Positions 23,360-35,357 are shown, counted from the stretch's first letter. The stretch is DNA of 64,000 nt from Wurfbainia villosa (GCA_025175895.1 CM046004.1:5456001-5520000); one strand, 5' to 3'. The notes: generated by a model from the letters alone, not told the origin. Program-made: numbers and translations.

Positions 23360-24010
23360 ACCACCCTTTCGGCTTAAAACGCCCTTTCAGGCTTAACCCG
23401 CCCTTTCCAGGCTTAAACCGCCTTCCATGGCTTAAACCGCCTTCGAGCGACAAACCGTCCTTGCGGTAGTGAGCCTCCTGGCGGTGATGGTAAACCGCCC
23501 TGGCAAGGCGGTAAACCGCTCTGTCGGGCACAAAATCACCCTGTCGAGGCTCAAACTGCCCTAACAAGACTCAAAACCACCCTGCCTAGGCTCAAATTGC
23601 CCTGGCAAGGCTCAAAACCACTCTGTCAAGGCTGAAACTACTCTGGCAAGGCTTAAAATCACTCTGCCAAGGCTGAAACTACCCTGACAATGCTTAAAAC
23701 CACTCTACCAAGGCTAAAACTACCCTGACAAGGCTTAAAACCACTCTGCCAAGGCTCAAACTACCCTGGCAAGGCTTAAAACCACTCTGCCAAGGCTCAA
23801 ACTACCCTGGCAAGGCTTAAAACCACTCTGCCAAGGCTGAAACTGCCCTGGCAAGGCTTAAAATCACTCTGCCAAGGCTGAAACCACTCTGCCAAGGCTA
23901 AAACTACCCTGGCAAGACTTAAAACCACTCTGTCAAGGCTCAAACTACCTTGGCAAGGCTTAAAACCACTCTGTCAAGGCTCAAACTACCCTGACAAGGC
24001 TCAAAACCGC
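23360..24010 (-). repeat. 41-bp minisatellite in the leader of element A
   Basis: Tandem units alternate a 21-bp half (GGCTTAAAACCACTCTGCCAA) and a 20-bp half (GGCTCAAACTACCCTGGCAA) as read on the plus strand. There are roughly 15-16 units, most regular at 23590-24000 and more degenerate toward 23360. It lies directly behind the primer site and LTR (element sense). Element C lacks it. A frame at 23340-23567 over this stretch is a repeat artefact. Confidence 0.85.
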
Positions 24011-24255
24011 CCTGCTAATCGTTGAAACCACTCTTTCAAGGTAGTTTCGACCAGGGCAGTTAGCCCAGAGTGCTTCTCCACTCGACAAACCACTCTGGAA
24101 TGACCAGGGTGGTTTGTCCAGAGTGGTTTTCCACTCGTCGCAAAAACAGTGATTTCTGTATTGTTTATCGTCTTCTTCCTCGCGATTTTCGCGATGAACA
24201 GAGTGATTTATTTTCAGAAAAAAAATTCTAAACTCTATTAGATGCTCTCCAACCT

Positions 24256-24268
24256 GGCTCTGATACCA
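24256..24268 (-). other. Primer binding site of element A (initiator tRNA-Met)
   Basis: On the minus strand TGGTATCAGAGCC, one base after the LTR end CTAACA. It is a perfect match to the complement of the plant initiator tRNA-Met 3' end. Confidence 0.9.
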
Positions 24269-24269
24269 T

Positions 24270-24676
24270 TGTTAGTAGTTTTAGCATCTAATTGAGTTTA
24301 TCTAAGCAAATTAAATTATAGAAATGAAATACTGAAAGCTGTAAAGATGCTTATAGAGGTTCGTCAGATTCTTCTCGCTTCCTTGGTGGAGTAGGGATGA
24401 TGATTCTGCTCGCCGTCTGAGGATCAATCACGTCGGAAAGGTCCTCCTCTTCCACGAATCAAATCCCGTCCGCGCTTCAGTATTCTCGGATCACTCTAAC
24501 TCTCCGGCAATCTCACTCGCTTGGACGCACACCAGCAGCCTGACAGCGATATCCATAGCATACTCTTCTCTTGGACGCACCCCATATTTATGGGCAAAAG
24601 GCAATGCACGACTCCTTGAACCGTGCGTGCATGTGCAGTTCCAGAAATTGCACATCCAGGTCAGGAAATTCCAACA
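24270..24676 (-). repeat. 5' LTR of element A
   Basis: About 407 bp, TG...CA in element sense (TGTTGGAATTTCC to CTACTAACA). It aligns with the 3' LTR over 24270-24610; its first 65 bp (24611-24676) differ from the other copy in length and sequence. The conserved LTR block is at 24421-24455. Confidence 0.85.
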
Positions 24677-25135
24677 TTTGTTGTGATTATAAAGTACTTT
24701 TGAAATTTAAAAAGAAATTTTACAAAATGATAGTTAGATTTGTTATATTATATAGAATTAAATATTAGATTATGACTCAAACATATGAATAGAATATGAG
24801 AATTGTAAAAATAAGAATATTAAAATGGATATGTGAATATAAAAGGATGGACAAGATAAGAAATGAGAATATTAGAAAGAAAATTGAAATTGCACATATT
24901 AAGGAAAAACTTGAGGAGACACGTCCAAAATAACATGAACATGTATTTAGACAATCAATAAATGTTTCAGTTAGACGATGTAAAAATATGATAAATATGT
25001 ACATCAAATAAGGAAAAAAAATAAAGAAAACTTATTAACAATGATAAAATAAGATTTATTTAAATATAGATGTGATGATATAATAAGAGATAAAGTCCAC
25101 TGACATAGAAAAATTTATACAGTTGATCGCACCAT
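24677..25135 (+). pseudogene. LINE reverse-transcriptase remnant, downstream part
   Basis: Continues the LINE of 6600-6812. VVIIKYF then LKKKFYKMIVRFVILYRIKY corresponds to the LKLKGKFYRT..RPAMLYGTECW region. KIRILKWICEYKRMDKIRN matches the R.LRWMCG.TR.D.IRN motif, KKIEIAHIKEKLEET the next block, and QSINVSVRRCKNM the V.VRR block. At 25045-25130 MIK, stop, DLFKYRCDDIIRDKVH and HRKIYTVDR match the very C-terminus (DR..WR..IH.ADP). Stops mark it as a fossil. Confidence 0.8.
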
Positions 25136-25159
25136 CAATATAGTTCAAGTTTTGAATAT

Positions 25160-25370
25160 TGCCCCCGTGGGAAGAGACTAGTGGCTAGCGCATACAGAAA
25201 GTTGCACAAATAGACAACGGGTCAATCCCTCGCAAAAGCGAATTCCGTCCCTCAATGCGCTGGTTACTAGTCTCAAGGGCCAAAGACCCACCGTGATTTA
25301 CCTTCCTTACGATGGCCCGAGGGCAGACTGGTAGGGGCCGCTAGGTTGACGGTTCCAACCTTTTACACAA
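25160..25370 (+). mobile_element. tRNA-derived SINE-like insertion
   Basis: A 211-bp insert flanked by the 13-bp direct repeat AAGTTTTGAATAT (25147-25159 and 25371-25383). Near its start GACTAGTGGCTAGCGCA and GGGTCAATCCC resemble RNA polymerase III A and B boxes at tRNA-like spacing. The target duplication length fits LINE-mediated retroposition. It lies about 0.5 kb beyond the 3' end of the bZIP coding region. Orientation and family name are not certain. Confidence 0.65.
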
Positions 25371-25383
25371 AAGTTTTGAATAT

Positions 25384-25886
25384 CGTCAAGGTTGTCCATT
25401 GCAATTGCTTCTTCAGACGTAGTCGATGACATCTCACCTGTTTTACTTTTGGAATCTTCTTTCTGCAATAGCTATCGAGTTGAGAGTGTCTGTGTAGAAC
25501 CTTACGCTAAAATACTGAAAATGACCAAGCAAAGGAAAATATATCAACACTTCTAATTGTGAAATTTGTATGACCGAGTTTCATCTTTGATATTCTGGCC
25601 AACTATATAATAATGTTCTTATAAGAATTACACACAATGACTGTCAAATTTGCATAACATATGCATTCCTCAAACCAACAATCTCATACTAGTTTGAAAT
25701 GTCTATGATCAACAACAATCCAAAGTATAAAATTACAACATTTCAAAGAATAGGTTAATCTTGATAAATTGAATAGATGAGCACATCAAACTAATCGATC
25801 TTCATATATCTTGCTGGAAGAAACACTCAACTAAGCAACTGATGAAGCCCTGTACATAGCATCGACCTTCCTACTTGGTAGGAGGA
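25384..25886 (-). other. 3' flank / untranslated region of the bZIP gene
   Basis: About 0.5 kb of AT-rich sequence downstream of the bZIP stop codon on the minus strand. It probably includes the 3' UTR; no polyadenylation signal could be fixed. Confidence 0.4.
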
Positions 25887-28469
25887 TTATTGATCTTGTC
25901 TGAAATACATTGTTTGAGAGTTTAGTGATGTTTCTTTGTTGGAGTTGGTCGAATCATGAGCATCTGCAAGCCCACTAGCAGCGAGTTTCAGCCTTTGAAC
26001 TTCTGCAGTCAATGCCTCATTTAAAGCTGTATAACAATGAAAAATAGAGTAGTTGAAGGAATGAATGCTTTGCTCATGTTTTGAATAGTATAAAGGTAAT
26101 TTGAAAAGAAGGTTTTATTCTATGGCAAAAGTCTTTTAACTCTTTCAGGAAGTTTATTAACTTTAGGCCATATAGATTAGATTAATTTTTCTAATGAAGT
26201 TTCCAACTGTTTATGTCATTATGCATCATCCAATGCTAATCCAAACTGTCATGACATGATAACAAAAATGGTCAGCTATAGGCTAATGTGTATTTGATTC
26301 ATGGAATAGAAAGTAACAGTTTTCATAATGAAAAAAAATATGGGTATTTAAATATTTTATTTGACTTGTCTATCTCGTACGGTATCGTCGTTCGACCCAT
26401 CATCCTAATTTGTCCTCGAGCTTCCCTATCTTATCGGTCTAATCAACGAGTGCCCTCCCCCTCCCCCAAACTAGCTCAATCGACTCACCAACCCAACTAA
26501 TCCAACTAGTTGAAATGGCACACTCGCTCCATTTGGTTCGTCTAGACCAATTAATTCTTCCTGCTTGTCTATCCCAAGCCTAACTTGTTCGACTTGGCAA
26601 TCGCAATCAGTGTGATTGGCTCGGCCGACCAGATTGACCTGTCCAACCTGATTTGCCTAACCTGCATAACCCACCATATATGACCGACTAATTCAATCTA
26701 TTTGTCCAACTCGGCTTACTCACCCAGACTAGCTAACCCGATCCATTAGCTCCGACTTAGCACAATGCGATCATCAGTTCACTTGATCCTCCTACTCTTG
26801 GCCTGCTTGGCTCGCCTTTCTTGGCCAACATGATCAATTTAAGATGAAATATCTTTATTCCTCAAGAGTTCATTCGGAAGAGAATAACTATTCTTATTAA
26901 CTAAACAAACCGTTAGCTCAGTGTAAGGCAAAGATTACTAATTTCCTTACAAAAACATAACACCATTAGGTACGATTCGTATTACTACTAATCCTAATTT
27001 TGATCTTTTATCTATATTTTCCGTCTAATGTAAAGGCAAATAACCACAAGAAGAATGACAAACATGAAAAAAAAAGATAATCCATTTACCTAGTTTTCCT
27101 CTATTATGTAAAAAAAAAAAATAGTCCACAACTATTTGTCATGAATAAATTATCTGCACCGAGAATAAAGTAGCAAAACAAACTTGTTCCAGTGATAAAA
27201 TTTACCATCTCTAAGGTGTGCTTGTTGCTCCATTGCTTGAAGTCGAAACTTGAGCTCATTGTTCTGATTTACAAGTCCAGCTGAGTCTCTCTTCAGTGAA
27301 AGTAAAAGAAACTCAATTGAAAGTAATAATAGTAGTAAACAAGATCATATGGTGGCGGTGGTGGCATAGAAGCGAGGAACAGAGATGAAAACTCACTTGC
27401 AACAGCGTGAGCTGTGCTGACATAGCGGTGGTTTCTGTCTGCAACGCCTGCACTTTGTGTTCTAACTCTGCAATGTATCTCATTTTTCGCTCCTTGGATC
27501 GCGCAGCCGACTGTCGATTCGCTAGTATCCTTCGAACACAAGTTCGAATTCATCATCGTCAGTGCAATTTTGATACGAAAAGGTTCGATTTTGATGTTGA
27601 CGATCTAACCTTTTAACACGTTTGGGATCCGCCATTGCCAGCTCCACGAGTTTTCCGTTCTCCATGATTTTCTTCATCTCGGGCGGCGTAAATTGGCCAT
27701 TACCAAAATCCAAGCTGAAGGTGTTAGGCTCCGTGTCCGTAGAGTTCAGCCTAGCGCTCGATCTTGCTCGCAATCCACGAGGCGGCTGCAACTTTGCTGA
27801 TTCCTCCTCGAAGTTGAACTTCCTCATGAAGCTGTCCATCGACAGACTCCTGCAATGACGGGAAGCCGCCGAAACCTGAGCAGCAGGGTCCCCGGCGGGG
27901 CCACGCTGCACCGCCCCCGACGAGTTGCTCTCCGCCTCGTTCTCTCTGCCGTTCGTCTTGAACCCACTCTCCCTGCCACGGTTATCCTCGGAGGAATTGA
28001 GCATGTCGAAGCCATCCAAGTTCATGTAGGTGCTGAACAAATCGTCGCCGGCGACGCCGTCGCCGTCGAACCCGAGGTCCCACTGGACCTCCATCTTGAC
28101 TCCGGCGCCGGGTGGCAGGGGCAGAGGAGGCAGAAAGGCGACGGGGACGTCGCTCTGAGATCTCCGGTGGGCCGCGCGAGGCGGAAGGTCGTTCTCGGCT
28201 GCGGCGACCTGGGCGATGTCGTGGTCATCCATGGAGATGGAGTCGGAGAAGGAGGTGGTGGGCGAGGAGTCGAAGGAGAAGCAGGCCGCAGGCTGGGAGC
28301 AGGAGCGGGAGTGGAAGGGTTCGCCGAGAGATCTAGGCGCGGCGGGGGTCTTCGGGTGCAACTGCGGCGGCAGCGGCAGCGGCGGATGCTGTTTGGAGTT
28401 GTGGAAGAAGAGAGGACTCGATGCCCGGTCTCGCTGCTGCAGCATCGTCCCAGCTGGCGCCCGCTCCAT
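25887..28469 (-). CDS. Group-I-type bZIP transcription factor (4 coding exons, 405 aa)
   Basis: Coding exons on the minus strand are 28469-27610, 27529-27397, 27290-27206 and 26026-25887, all with GT-AG introns and matching phases (2, 0, 1). The N-terminal 280 residues are Ser/Pro-rich and carry RRSQSDVPV (residues 102-110) and HCRSLSMDSF (205-214), motifs typical of the VIP1/RSG/bZIP18-bZIP52 type. The basic region DPKRVKR plus ILANRQSAARSKERK (about 281-302) has the invariant Asn-x7-Arg. A leucine zipper follows to about 355 (LEHKVQALQTETTAMSAQL, NNELKFRLQAMEQQ, LNEALTAEVQRLK). It should act as a nuclear dimeric DNA-binding regulator; the Ser motifs suggest 14-3-3 or kinase control as known for the family. 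The start is the first Met of the open frame. Confidence 0.92.
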
Positions 28470-29200
28470 GCTTTAGTTCCGCCTGTGGACTGTGGAGTAT
28501 CGGTTCGCCCGATGCTTTAGGCTGTTAAAAACCGAATGCAGCGGTTGGAAAGGGAGATTAGTCGTTAATTAGCGAGGGGGCGCACGCATCCACTTGGAAC
28601 ATTGGAAGCTCAGAGACGCGACCGGGCCGCTGGCGAAGGAAGCACACACCGTGTGGGTCCCCGGTCGGCAGGCATGTGTCCGTCTCCTTCCTCCTTCCTC
28701 CTTTCAACGTGCCTGCACTGCACCAGTCCTGATCCTAGAAAATCTATGCTTCGGGTTTAGATTTGTAGATCAGATTTAGATTCGGACCGGAGTGGAGGCC
28801 ACATTGGCGGACGTGCCATCGCGTCCAAGACGGATGGAATCTGGTAAATTTTTGCCAGGCTCGGGACTTTGGCCGGGTTAATCCTTCCATTTGGGGCCGG
28901 GGCAACGGAGTCAAGGGAAGGTGGCTTGACCGCGGCGAAGGAAGCAGCGACGTGGCTGAGGCCACGAGGGGGGCGGTGGGAAGCGGGGCCGCGGGGTTTC
29001 ACGTGGAGCGGCAGCTTTTTGCTACGCGGTTGGCCGCCGAAGACTGATCCAGACGAAGGCGGACGTGTGTCCGCATGCCTTGTCGTCAGACAGCAGACGA
29101 CTCACTGGCTCCGGCATCATCAGTTGCGGTTGGTCGTGTCTCCGAACCAGACATACGGTAGCGCATGTCGTGTTTGTTTACTCAGACGTTCAAGCTTCTT
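28470..29200 (-). promoter_or_regulatory. GC-rich upstream region of the bZIP gene, with a G-box
   Basis: About 0.7 kb of GC-rich DNA upstream of the bZIP start, sharply different from the AT-rich DNA beyond 29200. A CACGTG G-box lies at 29000-29005, some 530 bp before the start codon. No convincing TATA box was found. Open frames here on both strands follow from the GC content and have no recognisable domains. Confidence 0.45.
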
Positions 29201-31600
29201 AATTTATCTATCGAATAAATTTAAAATTCGATTTTATTATTGTTTTCTATAAACATTTGATTTTCAAGGTTTCATGCTAAAAGTGATCGATTGGTGGGAG
29301 AAGAGTTTTAAAGAAGATTCAATTTTAAGTCTTGGAATATCAATGTTAAAAAACTTATTAATTAAAAATGATTATCCGAAAGCTTTGTTTGGGATAGAAA
29401 TTAAATAAACTTAATTACAACCATGGCACAATAATGGCCAAAGAGCAACTCGACATTGCTCGTGAGGACTAGATCCCGTTTGATTTAATTATGAATTAAG
29501 TTAGAGGGTCTTTTTAAAGATGAAGTTATTTTCTTGGAGAATGAAGAAGAAAAAAATATCTAATTACTTGAATAATATTCTTGGGAAAAAAAAACTATGG
29601 TAAGAATCATCGCGCAATAATATGATATACATAAAAAGATGTGATATCTTGGTAAAAAATCATTCTATCACATGCAATTTTACAAAAAATGTGTTTAAGT
29701 TTTTTTCAATTTTCCTTTTTAAAAATTTCTTGAGATTAAAAAAAAAACCACATGAGGCGGATGCTTTTTCTAGTCATCGCTACAAAAGTAAAAACTAATT
29801 AATATTTACATGAGAGATTTTATTGTGCGTAAATGGTATCATCGAGCTCGAAATTCATTCTTTGCATGTTGAAAGCTTTAACTTTAGCATAAAATTCTTG
29901 GATGGTGATTCGAGCTTTGAAAGGATAATTATATTAGTCAACTCTTATGCAATATAATCCGTTTTAGAATAACTAGTTGCAACGATCTAATCACTTGGCT
30001 CATTAGACTCGGTCTAGGATGTTAATTATTCTCAGTGCTTAGCACATGGCCCATCGACAAGATGATGATCCAAAATTGACTTTTTCATTAAAAGTTTCCA
30101 ATGAAATTTATCAATAGATTGATAAATCAATTTGTTGATCGACACGTTTAGCTTTTCTAGATCAATAAAGTTATTAAAACTAGCTTACCCACCAAGGTTA
30201 CTTTAATAAACTCACTTAAATCGATTGCATTACTCGATCTAATCGACCTACTAACATGATTAACTCACTCAATCCAATCCATTCTCTATTGACTTGCTCA
30301 ATCTGATTGGATCATTCTGCTCAACAGGTCTAACTAGATCGCTTAGCTCAATTGATCCACTAGAACCGCATATCCCAATCGCCCACTTTGATGCCTGGAT
30401 CTGATTAAATTAAATGCTCAGGCTAATGAGATTGCTCAATCAAACTGTTTAAATTACTCATTCTTTTAATTTTGTCCTGTCCTATCATATGAATTTCCCT
30501 AATTTGTTCGAGTTGCATTGACGAGCTAGGCTTAATAAAAAATGACTTTTGCTTTTCAATCTAGGGAATTAATTAATTCATTAATCATGATTTCCTATTG
30601 CACCAAACATTCAAAAATTTAGAAAAATTTAAAATAATACTTTATGTGAAAAAAAAATACTTAAGAAACTACAATATTTTAAAATTTTCATGCGTTGAGG
30701 TTGGGTGAAAGTTTCTTTCAGTGCGTGACAATAATTATCATAATCTTCAGTATTATATTAAAATACTTTATATATATTATCGTAGAAAATTAAATTGTTA
30801 ACTAATTAAACTACAATATAATTCGTTTCCAAGATACAACGACAATATCTCAGAATAGTAGCACTACAAATTCTGAGACCAACGAACCTATCCGTAGGCT
30901 TTTTGGACTCTGGATGTCGAGGATGGATGGATGAGATGAGAACTTGAGTGAAATGAGTTTGAGTTTAGTGATTTATTCCATTCTTCAGGGATCTATTTAT
31001 ACTAGGTGAAAAGATGAGGTGCCCTTTGGTGAATTTAATCTGAGTCATTGGATGTAGAGGATTGTAACCCTTCATCAAACCTTTTAATCTATTTATACGT
31101 GCGAAGTGCAAAGTGCGCCAACAAAGCGCCCATTGCGCGCGTGGCGAGCTTGCAGGTGCGAGCACCTGCTCGCCCATTGGATGAGAGTATCTGTACTTAT
31201 TTGAGTTAACTCAATTAACTTATCAACACATATAAGAAAGTAAATCCTCTATGGAATTTCCAATGTGGGACTATTGTTCCCCTTACTTCTTTTAATAATT
31301 TTTTTAGGCTGACTTTAACAATTAATTTCTCATTCACCCATAATCGATTTTGAGCAAATTAATAGTCTAGATTTATCTACTCGAAACGTAGATTTCGATT
31401 TTGAAGTCAATTTAGACTTTCATTGATTGATGACACATCAAATTTCCTTTTCAAAACCGTATATTGGTCTTTATATGACTCAATATCTAACATATAATTC
31501 GGTATGAAAATTATAGTTGAACTCGCTTAAACTAATTAGAAAAATCTTATTAAATTAAATGAACATAGTGACGTACATACGTCCTTAGACTGATAAAAAA
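29201..31600. other. AT-rich intergenic DNA
   Basis: No gene supported. At 30180-30480 decayed short words such as CTCAATC and GATCTAATCGAC recur, similar in style to 26380-26830 in the third bZIP intron. At 30890-31340 the sequence (ATCTATTTATACTAGG, a GC-rich GCGCGCGTGGCGAGC stretch) looks like a fragment of an LTR, but no second copy or boundary is visible here. Confidence 0.4.
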
Positions 31601-31619
31601 TATATATATATATAGAAAA

Positions 31620-32430
31620 ATAATATCCTGTGCGATCGATTTCTACGCGCGGCTTCCTCGAAGACCACGTCACATCGCCATCGCTGCGCCGCCGACCTCC
31701 ATCGTCGTCGGTCGCCGGACCGGACGCGATCGACGCGTCACTCGTCGGCGGTCCGGCGGGGAGAGTTTACCGGCCGATTAGCGGTCGAAATCCGACGCTA
31801 ACCGACCGGAAATCACCAAAGATCGCGCCGAACGGACCGGCAGCCGACGAACGGACGGACCGATCGGGCCGGATTCCAGTGCCGGACAGACCGACAGCCG
31901 ACGCCGGTCCGTCCGGTGTAATCGACCGGCCGAATCGCGGTCGAAATCGGCCGCCAGAATCGGGCGGCCGATTTCGACCGAGATCGGGCTGGATTTCGGC
32001 CGGAATCCGACTGCGGAAGGATCGACAGCCGACGTCGATCCTTCTGCCGTCGGATTCCGACCGCAAATTCGTCCCGATCGCGGACGCCCGATTTTGGCGG
32101 CCGATTTCGGCCGCGATTCGGCCGGGCGATTACACCGGACAGACCGACGTCGGCTGCCGGTTCGTCCGACACCGGATTCCGGCCCGATCGCGGCCGACAA
32201 TGGCAGCGCCACTGCCGACCGCGATCTTTGGTGATTTCCGGCCAGTTAGCGTCGGATTCCGGATGCTAACCGGCCGGTAAACTCCCCCCCGTCAGACCGT
32301 CGACGAGTGATGCGTCGATCGCATCTGATCCGTGATCGGTGGCGACGGCCAAGAACGACCGCTCATGGCGATTGGGAGCGCGTCGCGCCTAACGCAGAGG
32401 ATTAATCGCGCAGGATATCAGAATTTTATA
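31620..32430. mobile_element. GC-rich foldback element, almost a full palindrome
   Basis: Nearly the whole 0.8 kb pairs with itself around a centre near 32028. The ends read ATATCCTGTGCGAT and (reverse-complemented) ATATCCTGCGCGAT. ATCACCAAAGATCGCG (31814-31829) has its mirror at about 32217-32232. The centre reads GGAATCCGAC, AAGGATCGAC, a short loop, GTCGATCCTT and GTCGGATTCC. It is flanked on both sides by (TA)n microsatellites. The high GC and lack of stops give long open frames on both strands, which are not genes. Family unknown. Confidence 0.75.
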
Positions 32431-35357
32431 TATATATATATATATATATAACTTATTTTAACCAAATTGTTTTAGGATCTATGCATACAATTAGATCTCA
32501 CCATGCATTAGTATCATCTACTGCTCACCATCACCCAAAGTGAAGACAACCTAAAAAAAGGGGTAGCGTAATCCTCTCGAGAAGATTCAAATCCAAATGG
32601 GGTCACTTCCAGTGCTGTTCCATACTAGTGTATACCCAACTGCCCAACTCTATCCAGTATTTAATTTCACTTCTAATGAAGAATACATACGCGTGTGTGT
32701 ATATATATATATAATGACTCTTAATTATATATTTTGATCACCACGAAACTCTTTCTAATTATCTTTCTCGGGACAGACTAATAAAGGCGGATTTCAATCT
32801 TTTCTGAATTGGCTAGCTACTCTTTTGCTCCTCGGCCACAAGCTTCTGTCTGGGGGCAGCAATGGCGTGCCATTATGGCTCTCCCCTCGCAGCCTTGCCC
32901 TAGCAATTGGCTCTGACGTACGGTGGGATGGCATGCAAATTATTGGCGAGTTGAAAAGTAAGCAGCTTCCAGTAGTTAATCATAGGCCTGACACATTAAT
33001 TAATTCCAGAGCGCGTGCATGGCTTAATTAATTTTCCAATATATACATACAGTAGTAGCTGGCCGGGCGATGGGAAAGGGCGTAGAAAGTGCATGCCAAC
33101 TTTTAATTACTAGCTAGCTAACTACTATATCGGTGGAGTTGATTAATTAATGCATGGATATGTTCGTGTGAAGAATGTTGAAGCTCAATTTGTAATAATA
33201 AATTGTACGTACGTAATCGTTAATGAGGGATGTAATCTTAAGAAATGTGGAGTGCAAGGTTAATTATATTTTAGCCATCCTCTGTTCTTCTTCACTGAAA
33301 AGCATCCTTTGAATTTTATTCACGAGTGATAATTAAAAAGATATCACTAGCTAGCTAGGCACTTGGAAATTAAAGGAAAAGGCCTCAGAGAATTGGCATG
33401 ATGAATACACATGCAAGATGCGTCTAGTTATCGAAGGCATTCCCTCGATCGGAGACGACCTTTTCATGGTAGAATTAGCATACCAATTAAGTATCAAGCG
33501 ATTTAAAGTTAATTAATTATTCCGTCGGATGGCTCGATTCGCAAATGGATCTCCATTATATTACGCGCGGGGTGCTCGAGTCAAAATCTAGAGGAGACCA
33601 AAAAAGACATTGCATTTGTGGCACAGGTAGAAGATAAGGTATCACTATCATTATCCAAATACATTTCACGAACATATATATAGTAAAAAGGACAATAAAG
33701 AAAATTTTATATATATATATCAAAGATTATCAAAGTTCAGAGGAGAAGAAAAAGGATGTCACATGCATGATTCTTCAATTATATATTGTTATAAGGAAAG
33801 ACATTTTGAAAGCGATATTATATATATAGCGTTAACTTATATGTGATTTTAATCTCTTTCAAACTTTTGATATAATTTCAATGGGTCGATGATTATTATA
33901 ATGATCAATAATATATTTTCAAAATGCTTGATTCTTCTAGTGATTACTAATGATTATGTCAGTGTTGATTGTGGCTCATGACTTCGTAAGGATCAGTCTT
34001 CATCGGAATCAAATTGTTCGCTTCGAGTTAATTAATCTATCTTCGATTTATTCGTGTTTTATCTGTGATGAGTGTGGTGATCACTAAGTTCATGGAACAG
34101 GTCGATGATGATGTTACGAGTTCTTTGTTATTGACAGTTGATCAACACTAGCCCTTTTTGATTCGTTAAAAGATATCACGATGGTTGAGGAGAATAAAAT
34201 ATATATGACAGAGTTGGTATCCCAAATTGACTATGACCTATCAATCTTGGGATGGATACATACAAAATGAAGCTAAGGCGCGCGACGTTATTCAAATTCG
34301 TTGATAAATTTTGAAAACTTTTGAAATGCATAGGATATTGTAAAGCATATACAATATTTTGAAAATTTAGGGGTATTATGTGTGAGTGTTGAGAATTTTA
34401 GACATTTGAATGAACATGAGTATTTTGAGAATATGTGATTTTTTTTTTCGCATTTGAAGAATTCAAAAGGTTTATAAAAGAAAAAAATGAAATTTTCATC
34501 TATCTTGAACAATAAGAAAGAAGAATAAAAAAAAAATGAAAAGATCTCAAGAAAAAAGAAATATAAAATTGCAGGATGAATGAAAAAAATGAAAAAAAAA
34601 TATATTTATAGGTAAATTTTATTTTAAAAAAATAATTATTCAACAATAGTTAAAAATTAGTCATTATTGAACGGTTATTTTTTGATCATTTGATTTTTGT
34701 TCACAAATAAATAAAATTAAAAATTTTAAAGGAGCCGCTCCGGGTCCCACCGAAAGAAAGCTCTCTTCTACAATGAGGAAAAGCATTCTTTGTTATCCAC
34801 GTCATCCACGTGGACGTTCTAAGGAACAATGCCTTCGGAGCGGGATCTTGGAAAGATAATTTAAGAGGTAAAGTCAGCCCAATGCAGATGGATTGACTTT
34901 ATCTCGGGAGTTTGACTTTGTAGGGATTTTGAAACATGTGATGCCATCACGAAGAAATCATACATATACCACATCATCTTATTAAGTGGTGTGTTGGAGA
35001 TGAAGACTAACACAAGTCAAGACGAAGCAAAAATGAGAGTGATAATGAGATAACTTTTCCCACGTACATAAGTTATTTAACCATATTTAAGCGTATCTAA
35101 ATCTTTGATTAATGCTAGGTTAAGGATAAATCATTTAGAAAATAATTTAAAACCCTCCTTGTAGCCCAAAATAATCCACTCATTTGTGATAATGCTAATG
35201 GTCATGAAGTTTAAGGTTGAAAATGGACAATTGAAATCGCAAGGGACGAGGAAAATCCTAAATATGTCGACATGAATATAAATAACCCAAAAGTGAATTA
35301 TATTAAAACTAACTAGGATAATCTTTGCCTTTTTTTTTTTTTAAAAAAAATGAAATT
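32431..35357. other. AT-rich intergenic DNA with microsatellites
   Basis: (TA)n runs occur at 32430-32452, 32700-32712 and 33708-33720. Poly(A)-rich stretches lie at 34500-34700. No gene is supported; a frame at 32825-33031 has no recognisable features. Confidence 0.45.

Larger units (their letters stand above)
6813..24676 (-). mobile_element. Ty1/copia retrotransposon A, interrupted by element B
   Basis: A complete but dead copia element on the minus strand. In its own orientation the order is 5' LTR (24270-24676), tRNA-Met primer site (24256-24268), long leader with minisatellite and an extra reading frame, gag, protease, integrase, reverse transcriptase, RNase H, long 3' UTR and 3' LTR (6813-7187). 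Without B (11052-20477) it would be about 8.4 kb. It lies inside a LINE. The two LTRs differ in length and in their first 35-65 bp, and the flanking 5-mers CAAAT and TTTGT do not match, so no clean target duplication is visible. Multiple stops and frameshifts rule out autonomy. Confidence 0.9.

Noticed and set aside
23340..23567. 75-codon minus-strand frame over the minisatellite
   Set aside because: Repeated peptide words follow from the tandem DNA; it is in the leader of a transposon.
23360..24010. CRISPR-like regular array
   Set aside because: The halves are all one repeat family with no unique spacers, and the host is a eukaryote.
24256..24268. Possible tRNA gene piece
   Set aside because: It is only the primer binding site of an LTR element; no full tRNA cloverleaf lies around it.
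27855..28520. 221-codon plus-strand frame
   Set aside because: Antisense shadow of the GC-rich first exon of the bZIP gene.
28869..29252. 127-codon frame upstream of the bZIP gene
   Set aside because: GC-rich promoter DNA, no homology recognised, and other frames are equally open.
31630..32280. Open frames of 99-216 codons on both strands
   Set aside because: They lie in the GC-rich palindrome, overlap one another on both strands and consist of reiterated words without any domain.
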